From: Nannochloropsis salina CCMP1776
Lineage: Eukaryota; Sar; Eustigmatophyceae; Eustigmatales; Monodopsidaceae
Length of the DNA: 64,000 nt
Direction: 5' to 3'
NCBI GenBank assembly: GCA_004565275.1
Contig: SDOX01000021.1
Location: 1,102,230 to 1,166,229, forward strand
A model generated the notes under the pieces. The model made no database searches. It was not told the DNA's origin and saw nothing but the letters and a program-made list of their open reading frames with translations. Numbering within the stretch: position 1 is the stretch's first letter; each line of letters begins with the position of its first letter. The position numbers were made by a program, and so were the translations under genes. Positions 42,948 to 54,201 of the stretch are shown piece after piece.

Positions 42948-43597
42948 CTTGTATATACGAAGCTGCGGTTGTAAATAGCGATACCCAGGCCCTAGTTCTT
43001 AGTCTCTGACGAGCTTATTTTTTTGATATCCTCTTGACGGATCACAAGTAGGGCTCATACCTCGTTGCACCCTTGCCCTTGTGCAAGCATCTTGAAGCCT
43101 GTAGACACAGAAACAATACTCAAAGAAAGCAGGAACGTCTCGCAGAGAAAGTTCTCCCTTGGTTAGGGTTAGGTTAGATTGGAACACGCTGTCTTCGCTT
43201 GCTGTGTCTCGATAAGTAACTCTTCTTTCATGAAAAGGCTGTTACCGCAGCTTCTTATCGTAATATTTCGATAGTAACTCATCTCTTCTGACTAATTTTA
43301 AGGTTTTGAAATTTGACAGGCTTCCAAAAATTTCCTACATTTTTGAAAATTAACTATCTTCCAAAAACATTTAGCGCTCAAATTTTACCTTGTCTCCCAA
43401 CGCCTCGCTCAAACAAGATAGCTGGAATCTTCTCACGTCAATTTAAGAAAAACATGTAGTGTTATTGCTACCCTTCTTGATTTGTCCCGTCGCTTACTCG
43501 AATCACTGTCCTTTTTGCTGGTATTTCCCTCTCACTTTATTTTTTTTCCATTGCACTTGTGTTTCGCTGTCAAGTCCCTATCTGTCACTTGCATTGC
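42948..43597. other. convergent AT-rich spacer with a telomere-like motif
   Basis: 650 bases between two convergent genes. A short ggttagggttaggttag lies at 43161-43177, about two and a half copies of a TTAGGG-type unit. The stretch 43240-43450 is AT-rich. No gene seen. Confidence 0.5.
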
Positions 43598-46146
43598 TTA
43601 ATGGCCGTCCAGTAAAGGAAGCTTCTGGTGCGTATATACTTTATCACCTCCCTCTGCAAAATCTGCAACAGTGTGGCTGCCACTTGAGCGCAGAAGCCAT
43701 TTGGTTGTCAGTAAACCTTCGACCCCCACAGGTCCGCGCGCATGGATACGGCCCGTACTTATTCCCACTTCTGCGCCTAGCCCGAATCGGTAGCCGTCCG
43801 CAAAGCGAGAGCTCGCGTTGTGGAAAACGCAGGCCGAGTCCACGCTGCGAAGGAACTCTTCGGCGCATACGGGGTCCTCGGTGATGATCGCGTCGGTGTG
43901 GGAGCTCCCAAATTTGTGGATATGCGCAATGGCCTCCTCCATGTCCGGCACAACTTCTACCGTGATCGTCAAATCCCCATACTCTTGTCGAAGGTCTTTT
44001 GCCGCGTGTCCCGGGGAGACCAAGCCTTCTTTCACGGCCTCAGGGCCGCCGAGCACCGTCACACCCGCCGACATGAGGGCCCGGAGCAACTTGCTTGCCC
44101 CGATCGCACCGTCCGCGACGAAGGACCGATGCAGCAGGAGTGTCTCCACCGCATTGCAGGCGGCGGGGTAGTCCGTCTTGGCATCGACGACGATGCGAGC
44201 GGCCTTTCTCAAGTCTGCTCCCTTGTCGACGTAAATGTGACAGACACCCTCGGCATGACCTAAGACAGGGATGCGGGTGGAGGACTTGATGCTTCGGACC
44301 AAGGCAGAAGAGCCACGAGGAATCACCAGGTCGATCACGTCGTCTAGTTCCAAAAGCGCAGAGACCTCAGACCTGGTGGTGACCAATCCGATGGCCTCAG
44401 CGGGAACGCGACCCTCCGAGGCGGTGGTCATGGCGTCCGTGATCACACGGTGGAGCACTTGATTGGAATGCAAGGCCTCCTTCCCCCCTTTGAGCAAGAG
44501 ACCGTTCCCACTTCGCAAGGCCAGTGCGGCGATTTGAGGGAGCGAGTCCGGCCGAGATTCGAACACGATGAGGAGGACGCCGATGGGCACTGTCGTCTGT
44601 GTCAACTCGAGTCCCGCCGCGACCTCCATCCGGGAGACGAGCCGGCCCACGGGCTCCTCCATGTTCGCCAAGGCCCTGATCCCATCCGCGAGGGTCATCA
44701 GCTTCTCTTTGGTCAGACCCAGTCGGTTCAGCAATGGCTCTGCCAGGTCGGACTCTCGAGCAGCCTCCAAGTCCTTGTCGTTCGCCGCCAAAATCTCCGC
44801 CGTGTTGGCCAGCAGAGCGTCCGCCACGGCGAGCAGGATTTGAGACCGTTCGTTACCCGTCAAGCTCGCTAGGGCTCGCTGTGCCTCCTTGGTCGCCAGC
44901 GCTTGTCCGCGGATCCCACCCTCGGCCTCCAAGGCCAAAATGTCCTCCAACAGCTCGTCCGGTGGGCCCGACGAGCACACAGTCCCTGGGCCGTCGCCGT
45001 TCCCGTTCAAACCCACCAAGGACCCCGTGGAGGCAGACATATCCTCCTCGGGCGGGAAGAGAGCGGCGCGGCAGAAAAGAGTCCCCGTGTTCTCACCCCG
45101 AGCAATTTTTCCTATCACCTCCGCCTCGTGCCCGCTCGCAATCACCACATGCTCGACTCCCCCTTTGGCAGCAGCGGTGGCGGCATCAATCTTCGCTTGC
45201 ATACCTCCTCGACCTTGCGCCGACTTCTCCCCGATGCCGGGACTACAATCCCGGAGATAGAGCCCCAACTGCTTCGCATCCTCGTCGGAGGGCGGTTTGT
45301 CGTACACGCCACAGACGTCTGTGAGCAAAATCAGGAGGTCGGCCTGTGTTTCCTGGGCGACTAAACTGGCCAAGGAGTCGTTGTCAGAGAAGACGGTCGA
45401 CTCGGTGTAGCCTTCGTTTCCCGAGACGGCGTCGTTTTCGTTGATGATGGGGACGATCCCCAGTTGGAGCAGGGAGTTCACGCAGTACTGCACGTGCTCC
45501 CGGCGATCCGAGCATGTAAAGTCGTACCCTGTCACCAGAATTTGAGAAGTGGCGATTTGCCGCGTCGAAAACAATGTTTCGTACAAGGACATGAGGCCCA
45601 ATTGTCCAGCAGCGGCGCAGGCGCTGTCGTATCCGTTTGGTTTTTTTATGGGGGGATGCCCGCTGACAACGTCGCGCACGGAGAGAGACATGCGCTGCTG
45701 CTTGGCTAAGAGCTGTTGACCGATCCCAACAGCCCCACTGGTGACAAGGAGGACATCACGGCCCTCCTTGATCAGCAAACAGATCTGGAAAAAAAGGAAG
45801 GTGGGAAAATGAGACGCAACATGGTTTGGAACAAAGGCCGAGAGCGGATACATGTACAGAGGATTTCAAGCTTCACAGAATTCACATTAGAAGGTATGAT
45901 GTGATTCCGTCTGGAAAAAATGAGAGAAGCATTTTGGAATCAGCGCCCTACAGAATCGATCGGGCACGGCATCATCTGATGATACCATTACATGCCGTTG
46001 CAATTCCAGATCTTTCCTACCTGCTCCACGATGTGAGCCAATCGGACAAGGGAAGGATAACCTTCAGGTGTTGAGACAACCGAAGTTCCTGCTTTGATAA
46101 CCACGCGCTGCGCATCCCTTAATCGTAAACGTAGTTCCTCAGCCAT
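43598..46146 (-). CDS. P5CS: delta-1-pyrroline-5-carboxylate synthase (glutamate 5-kinase + gamma-glutamyl phosphate reductase)
   Basis: Bifunctional enzyme making glutamate-5-semialdehyde for proline synthesis. Exon 1 is 46021-46146 and exon 2 is 43598-45784, joined GT-AG in phase 0 to 770 residues, the usual eukaryotic length. Kinase half: RVVIKAGTSVVS, DVLLVTSGAVGIGQQLL, GIVPIINENDAVSG, FSDNDSLASLVA, LLILLTDVCGVYDKPP and RGGMQAKIDAA. Reductase half: from about residue 335, with IGVLLIVFESRPD, LRSGNGLLLKGGKEA, VIPRGSSALVRSI, the catalytic Cys in DYPAACNAVETLL, HTDAIITED and RFADGYRFGLGAEVGIST. The second exon alone would start with an unrelated leader, so the spliced start at 46146 is clearly right. 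No targeting peptide: cytosolic. Confidence 0.96.
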
Positions 46147-49100
46147 TGTGACGTAGGATTCGAAGATGAAAAGAAAGCGACGTGGCTCCTAATACTACAA
46201 AATAGCTCCTGTGACTGGACGGGAAAGTGTAGAGAAAGGTGTAAAGGCACATGCATGGCTTTTCATGACACTTTTAAAGTGACTTGCTCTCGATGGACAA
46301 TGTGCGTGTGTGAAAAGGTGCTCCACATCCACATGGCATCTTCTACGTTCGCGTCCGCCGGCCGAAAACTAGTGGACAAGAATATTTGGGAAATTATTCG
46401 CAGAGAGATGTTCGCTCCTTGACTGTGATTCAGAGAAAACTTGACGACTATTATTGCGCCGGCATTGCAGCCACCTCGATATACCAATTGTGAGAATCCT
46501 TCGTCACGATCATCGCGTCGTGTGCCATTCTTGAAGTTGGTCAGAGCCTTCATGTCCAATTAAAGTCGTACAACTCTGCCTGCGCGACCCCCCGGGACAG
46601 AGTATCTTTCAGCGGCTGGTGACGACGGGGGAAAACTGGCATCACATTTCCATGTTGATGTCCTTTTAAGCCAAAAAATGGGTCAAAATGGATCATACGT
46701 CTTGATAAACAATAAAGATACTTGTGTACCTTTTTTTGGTGTGTTGGAAGCACGTGGAGCTACATATTCCATTCTTTAAGAATAGAAAGTCTTCAAAGTG
46801 ACTGGCATCCTCCTTCCCTGATCAAACGTTCGCGTTTAGATCGCTTGTTTCCTGCTTAAATTTTTTTTAACAAATAAACATATTTCAAAGTTTTTTCAAG
46901 TATCACTTCTAAGGGTGCAGCGATTTTATCTAAGGTCATCCCAGGACTGAGAAACTATAGCATCAAAAACTTTGAATACATGAGTAGTAGCAGAACTCTT
47001 TCTATTCTAAATTAGCTTTCATTTTATGTGAGCCTGCAATAGAAAAAAGACTGCATGCACGATCAGAAAGTCACCAGATTCGAGCGTATCATGACAACTT
47101 TTGCAGGAGTCGTAGATCTGTTCATCGACTTGCGTTCCAGATTGGAAATTTTCTTGATTTGTAGCGTCTGATATACAAACCATCCAGCTAATTCATGACT
47201 TTCTCAACAAATCGATTATCTTAACGGCGAAATAGTGACTCCTTCGCTTCGCCGGTCATATTTCTCGATACGATTCGTAACAAAAAAAGCTATGGCAAGA
47301 TAGTTCGCTTTGTACAAAATAGACATGGCACTTTGGAAGATTTTCTTTCACCGCGCGTCTTTCAACCCACATGTGTCGTCTCTCATCCTTAATTACGTTA
47401 AATCCTTCATTCATCGTGACAAAAGTGACAGACAACGCGTAATGCTGCGGCCTTCCGAGATTTTGGTTTTCTCTCTCCTCCTGATTGTCTAATTCTTAAG
47501 CCACTTTGGTCTTGGAAACATTTTGTCTGAAGAATGAACGCTCATAGAAGGCTTCACAGCTCCCTCTTTACGTGTGGTGCTCGTTTGCTCGCTAAACCTT
47601 TTCCTTTACTCCTCTGTGCCTACTCCAGACACTCTACTACTAATAAAACTAGGACGGAAGAGGAGAATGATTCCCCCTTCTGAGCTTACACCTGGCAGCG
47701 TATTACCAGAAGGACATCATTTCTGAATGTCCCCTACTTTCATTAGCCTTTTCAGTGTCATCCTACCCTCTTCTCTCATGGCATACAGCACGCTCTCACA
47801 CCTCGTGTATCTATTGATTCTGTTTGTTTGCCCCCTGTCGCGTCTCCGGTACTGGGAAACTAGCTTACACCCACTTGCTGCATGTATTATCAATCCAATA
47901 CGGCGCCCTTACAATCGTGCAAGTCGTCACAGGCAGGCGAATCGTGCATCTCCTTCAAGCAACGGTCTGCTCAATACACTTGCTCATCAATGCTGTCTCA
48001 ATTTCATCAGGCTGTTTCCCTTGATGGCTCATGGAACCTGGAGTCGTCTCGATTTCGCTGTTGTTTCCCTCAGTAAGGACGAAAAGCCACAATGCCGTGA
48101 GATTCATCGCTCTACATCCTCGCTCGACATATCGCTCTTACTCTTTACCATGTCGAAACATATGTTTTCCTGTATGCATTTGACACCCACATTTGAGGGG
48201 CAAAATAATTCGCGCGCACCCGAACACGCCTTACTCCATCTAAGATCACACCTACAGTGACATTTGCCAGACTACGGACCTTTCCCTCTGCATGTGTGTG
48301 CATCTTACTTCCACCATCGTTCGATCTTAACTCCATCCTGTCTCTCTAGCACAGAGCACAAGCCCCCTTCCACAAAATAGGAGGCTTTCTCTGATTTCTC
48401 ACATTGTCGGAGTTGACAACGACGACAGAAAGCGGGCATGGCGCGGGCCGTGAACCGTCACACTGTAAATTCTGTGTGAAGACGTTTACCATGATTTTCT
48501 CACACTCCTCTTTCTCGTCGTTGGACTTGATCGTGCGAGGGCCATTAAGTGGCGGCTCTTACACGTCTCAACTTGCGTTTCATTGCACATCCGTAGTCTG
48601 CAATCCTGTTAGCCATTCCATCTTGCATCGCCGACACAATCATCTGTACACTGCCTTTCTTGACCCCTTTGGCGCAGCTACATTGCTCTGTTGTTCACTT
48701 CCCTTATGTTATTGGCTGATTTCTCGCCCATTCGTGCAGACTTTGTCTTCTCTCTGAAGACCCTCCCTGCCCCTCTTCTTTCCTGACTCGCAGCTACGAA
48801 AAGGGCGGCACACGTTGTCACTTCCAATAAAGGTCTGGCAAAGAGTCCTCCCACGCATTCGGGCCCCTTCTCCTCCACTTTTCAACCCCACAATTTCCAT
48901 ATACGTGCGTAGCTTAAAATATCACTGTATATCTCAGTCTTTCCCTTCCCCTCTCTCTTGTCTCTCGCTTTGTTGTTCTCTCTCTCGTAAACCGCTCAAT
49001 CCTGTCCCCCAACCCTCTCGTAAGATTCTTGACGGCTTGCAGCGACACACGTATTTCAAGGTCACCCTCCCCGTACAATAATTTTCCATCTTTTCCGACC

Positions 49101-49244
49101 AGACTTTTCTTCCCTATTCTCCCAAATCCCACTTGACGCCTCCCTAAAGGGAGACTAGAGGACCACTAAACGAAACTGGCACATTTCGTATTGTCCTGCT
49201 CTCAGAAGACTCCGTCAGCCACTCCGTCGACTACTCCATCACCT
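46147..49244. other. 3.1-kb gene-poor, AT-rich interval
   Basis: This is the longest stretch without a gene. It contains the P5CS promoter at the left and the 3' flank of the NYN protein gene at the right. From about 46700 to 47500 it is markedly AT-rich with many A/T runs; from 47550 to 49200 it is pyrimidine-rich on the plus strand. Open frames are short and lack coding character. I find no tRNA, rRNA, transposon or tandem repeat. A non-coding transcript, long 3' UTR, replication origin or small spliced gene cannot be excluded. Confidence 0.5.
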
Positions 49245-51106
49245 TCAACCACTGGGTTGCCACGAAGACTGCATAGCTTGGGTCGGCCGCGAAGCTGACG
49301 CGTGCGCCATCCTCCCCGACGACGAGACGACGCCACCTGCGATAGACTGCTCATTCTCGCCTCCTCCACTACCTGCCATCCTGGATACCGGTACACTTTG
49401 CAGCTGCAAATATGCGTGCTGGTGCTGTTGATCTAAATGGTGTGGCTGATAAGCCAATGGATCGCGCAGGGGTGCCAAGATGCCTGGAGACGGCTGGTAA
49501 CCGCGCTGGGGCTGCTGATGGTACTGAGGGTGGTGATGGTGGTGCTGTTGATGGTGCTGTAACTGCTGCGCTTGATGAGGATGGGCGCGCGCGTGGTGTG
49601 CCTGACCCCGCTGGTACCCGTGAAGGTTCTGCGGACGATGGTAACGGTTCGGGTGTGCGGACTGTTCCATTCGGCCAGTCGTTACCTGTTGTAACACGTC
49701 CGCAATTTGATCGAGGTTGGCCAGTCCCGGCCCATTCTTGGCCCCCTCCACGCTCCCCCGGGGACCTGCGGTCGCCCTTTCCGACGCCTTGGGTGGGAAA
49801 GGTTGGAAAAAGTCCGCAGAAAAAAGGGAGCCTCCCAAAGAGCCCTCCAGCTGCCCCTCCACGCCTGTTCCTCCTGGTGCTGCGGCCGCAGGAGACGAGG
49901 TTGAGGGGGAGGCCCATGTGCTGCTGCTCCCTGTGCTGCTGCCACTGCTGCTCGAAGCCGCCCCCCCCCCTCCTCCATTTGCTGCCCCCACGCCGCCCCC
50001 CGCGTCTGTCAGATATTTCCATCCCGACAAAAGGACTTGACTACTGGCCGCGCTGCCCGCGTCGTCCGCAGTCGTGCTCGTCCGGGTGTCTAGTCCTCCG
50101 CCTCTTGTCTGATGGGAATGCAAAAGCTGTGGATGCTTCAGCTGAAGGTCCTCCTCATGGTCAAAATCGGAGAAGTGCTGCCAAGCCCACTCCTTATCGA
50201 CAGAATACTTGCATCCCACGTGACACGGGTGTGTGTAATCCATCAGATGGTACCTAAACAAACGTGTGTTCGGAAAATCGAGCACAATCAACACGACCGC
50301 CGCGTTCCTTCAATCTGCCCAATGCCCTTTTTTCCTCCCACTCGGGACCGATGGTGTTCAACCCATTCCCAAAACCAATCCTTACGCACCTTTTCTTCTC
50401 AGACGGTTGTTTCCCCGCCAAAAGCGGGCAGGTGGAGCCCCGCGGGCAAGGATGTCGATACAATCGGCTGTGTTCCCTCGCGCTCGAATTGTGGGCTCCA
50501 ACGCCACGGACAATAAACGGGCACATCCCCCCCTCTGGACAGCGGGCTTTCGTCCGCCGGTAAGGGTGGTCAAAATGCGTGCAATGCTCAATGTCGTTGC
50601 GAGGACAAACCGTACCCTTGGGACAAATGTGCACAAAAGTGAGCATGTGTTCCCGTCGGTCCGTGTCGCTCACCCCCGAAGCACCAAGCGCTCCGGGGTT
50701 GCAAACGCTCAAGGCAACCGCACATGTCGATCCTTTCGGACATGGGTGTCGAAGGGCACGAAGGTGACCAGGTTCGTCCAGTTTGTCGCAAAAACGGCCC
50801 TGCGGACATCGGTACAACTTCTGTTTCGGATTGAGGCTCAGCCCTATGCTTGAATTTTGGCCCATACCGATCGACGCGGAAGCCGACGGGGGCAGATTCC
50901 GCCCATTCAACGCCAGCGACGCAGCGATGGAAGGGTGAAGAGATTGGTATCCCCCAAGTCCAGTGGCAGCGGCAGCAGCAGCAGCCGCGGCGGAGGCGAC
51001 CTGGGGAGAGACGAGGTTACCCGATGCGTTTTCCCCACCGCGATGATGATGCTGCAAAGACACTGCGTGTTGCTGTTGAATTTGTTGAAGTTGGTCGTAC
51101 TGGGGT

Positions 51107-51137
<31 letters not shown>

Positions 51138-52536
51138 TGAAAAGAAAGGGCCCCGCTTGCGATGCCGTCCGTAAACTGCGGTTCAGCCCCCCATCCGCAT
51201 GGGAATACCCACCGGCACAGGAAATACTGCCTCTGCTGCTGCTGCTCCCCTCGCCCGAGCCTACCGTTCCTGCGGTATCCCCCATCATCAGAGGAGTCTG
51301 CGGCGCAACTGACGTAGCTGGACTGGCTTCGGCATTCGCGTGCCTGGGCGGCGTGGACACTCCCCTCGGGGCGTGGCCATTCAAAGAAGCGCCCGAGCCC
51401 AAGGCCGAAGCGTGCTCCAACAAGTCCTCCAGCCAGATCGCCTGCCCCGCTCCCTTCCGAACGAAAGGGTGCAATTTTTCGCTCAGGCTTTTGCGGCCCC
51501 CGCACACCACGACCGAGTACCCCACACGCTCCGCCCGCTCCATCACAGGGCACATATCTTCGTCCCCCGTCAACACGACGAGCACGGGCTGCGAGAAGGA
51601 GGTGCTGGTCGCCGCCGAAGCCAAGGATGAGGAGGAGAGGGTCGGCGAGGCGTTGGCCGGTTCGCTTTCCAAAGGCTCTAGAATTTCCAAAGCCAGGGCC
51701 AGATCGACGCCCTTGTCCAAAAGGATCTCCCGGTCTTCCTTGCACCCCCCCCCGAGGTCCAGCGTGACGTTGCGGGACTTGAGAGGCTGCAGGTGCACCG
51801 CGACATGCGCTCCGTCAACAAGAGCGATCAAGCGGTGGAAATTATTGGGTTGCCCACCGGGCGTCGCTTGGTAAAGCACCTTCTTCTCGAACGAAACCTC
51901 GAGCCTGTCCTCTAGAAGGGACAGCAACGCCAACAAATCCACTTGACTACCAAGTCCGTTCCCTGCCGCCGTAAGAGAAGCCTCCAGGTATGCACCGTCT
52001 ATGACAAGCTTGGCTCGGCTCCGATGCGATGGCCGGAGATGAAGATCATGTGGCAAAGCTCCCGCCGCCCCTGTCGGGACCGGGCACTCCATGTCGCCGC
52101 TGCTGCTGCTACTACTGCTTCTGCTGCTGTCACTACAACTGCTGCTCCCACTTCCTGCGACTACATCTTCGCCTATCCCAGCATCAACGCTTTTGCTGCT
52201 TTGTCCCACTCGTTCCTTAGTGTCATCGTTTGTGGTGCCGGAGCTCTTGTCACTCAGAGTCGTCTCGCTACTCTTTCTGTCTTTCAGTTCGTTTTCACGG
52301 ATATCTGCGGGACCCGACGGAAGATCTGCCGCGTCAACGTCTTCTTCTACGCCAAACCCATGTGGTGCTGCACCAACCGGAGGTGTGAGATGATTGTGAT
52401 TGTGCTGATGAAGAGAAGAAGATTTATCTCCACCCTCCCCAGACCCGGTAGGCGCGGCTCTTTGTGAAGAGCACATCCTGTTCATGACCAGTAGAGTTAC
52501 TTTGTTAGTTCTTTCAAGACGTAAATACCGCATCAT
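49245..52536 (-). CDS. NYN-domain (PIN-like) ribonuclease with six PBZ-like zinc modules
   Basis: Exons 50390-52536 and 49245-50253 join GT-AG (AAAAG/gtgcgt...tttag/G) to 1051 residues. Residues 1-170 are polar, Ser-rich and disordered. An NYN domain spans about 172-375: KLVIDGAYLEAS, an acidic KGVDLALALEIL, and VLTGDEDMCPVMERAERVGY, so the Asp residues expected for metal-dependent RNase activity are present. A Gln/His-rich linker follows. Between about residues 585 and 760 come six modules C-x5-C-xn-H-x5-H (the last C-x3-C), for example CPQGRFCDKLDEPGHLRALR followed by His, and CPKGTVCPRNDIEHCTHFDH. The intron interrupts module five and splicing restores its H-x5-H. The C-terminal 290 residues are Gly/Ser- then His/Gln/Pro-rich. 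Modules one and three have the spacing of poly-ADP-ribose-binding PBZ fingers; a divergent CCCH (Unkempt-like) array is the alternative. Likely an RNA-processing nuclease. Confidence 0.85.
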
Positions 52537-54201
52537 ATTTTAGATCGTGTAACAATTATATTAAAAGGGCCTGGTAACAGAAGCTTTAAGTGCGTTCCAT
52601 GGCGCGCCCATACTTAAATCGGATCGGTCTGTGAAAAATTTTGTACATGAACGCACGTAGCGTATCCGGCAAAAAAAATTTACGTCCCACGTTAAATGCA
52701 ACTCATGGTACTATTATTCTATTTTGCATATACTGTCAAGTATGACACAGAGAATTAATGTACGGGTCGTGGCCACTGTCGTCGGATCTGACAGCTTGCC
52801 CCGCAAGAGGGAGAGGAGGTATTCTCCACCAGGCGACAAAGGACATGCATGATGTCTACAGTATGGTTCCACCTTTCTAACACAATCAATCATTACTCAT
52901 GTCACGCCTCTTCATGTTGAAAAAGGCAAGAAGGTGCTCAGTTTTTTATTTTTCATTCCTGGAACAAGCTCATGGCCGAGTGACGGAACAGAGCAGGACG
53001 GCCACCCTTCTTGTTGACCGAGAAATTTCTCATCACGCTCATGACATCCACACGATTTTACTGAAAACGTGTTCAAACTCCATCTACGACTTTGCTTGTG
53101 GGGTCACGCGTCTCTAAGAGGCTATCTTTTTCGCAAATTCCATCAAGCAAAAATCTCACCCCCCCGCATTCGCTCGCCGGAAAGATACTCACTTATCTTA
53201 TGAGCTCGCGTGCGTGTGTGGGATTAAAAAAAGACTTTTTCGACGGCCGGGACGCGCTGAGCACGGCACGAGGGGAAGCGAGGTAGGTGATGTGCATTCA
53301 CAATATTTCTCAGCTCGGAGACGCCGAACGCGGCGATTGTCTTGTGGACTGACGATGGCCTTTGCTCTTCCACAGGCCATGGCTGGCTGAGTCACAGAAT
53401 GGAAAATATGGCGACCTGACCGGACACCGAAAGCAGGGCACGCTGATTACGGCAAAAACCACCAGTGCGTGGGAAAGAAATAAAGACCCGAAGCCAGTCA
53501 GCCCACCAAAGGAGGCTGTGTGGTCTAGATTGTGTGACGAGGACTAGGATTTTATTTCCCCCCCCAGATTTATTGAATAAATTTTCGCTCGTCTTCTTAT
53601 GATATATGTATGTGCCTTGCGTCAGGTTGCTTTTGCATTGCCCTTAATCACGACCACTAAAAAGCCGCGCCTGAGAGAAGAAAAGGTGCGACCCCATGCT
53701 CAGGCAGGCAGAGCCTCAACAATTTTGATACCAATGTCTGGATTTTTTGTGTGCTGAATCCAACACTAAGGGACGTGCAAGAGACGTTTGTTGTCAACGT
53801 TAACTGAAAGAACGGCTGGCCCCTCGTGCAAGGAAGACCCCTCAAGATGATGGGATGGCATCGAGACACTTTTTCTACAATTGTGTCGTCAATGCTGTTA
53901 GACTTGTAACTACAAGGAGTTGTCATGCATTGAAGTGAAGGTGCGCTATATTTTTATCGCATCGAGTTTGATTTTCCGCCTATACTCTATCCACCTCGAA
54001 AATGCCTCCCGCGCCTCTTCACGTATACGATTGTGTGCATAGGATGCTACATTTTGCGCTTTCATCATGCTTATAGAAGTCCAAATAAGCACAACAAGCC
54101 TTTAATTTTTTCCTCGTTATTTAATTTTTAAGCGTGCTTGCTTCATTACAGGGTGTGGGTGCTTTGCTTCAACAAATCAGAATTTACAATCCGCAGCCCC
54201 A
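52537..54201. other. intergenic region, NYN gene promoter and PSMB3 3' flank
   Basis: About 1.66 kb between two minus-strand genes. Composition is AT-rich at 52540-52760 and 53940-54180. Short open frames (53092-53286, 53362-53547, 53657-53926) show no family motif. No RNA gene or mobile element recognised. Confidence 0.45.

Noticed and set aside
47727-48260. 177-codon open frame in the 3-kb gap
   Set aside because: Ser/Leu/His-rich, no motif, no splice context, in a pyrimidine-rich strand that favours open frames.
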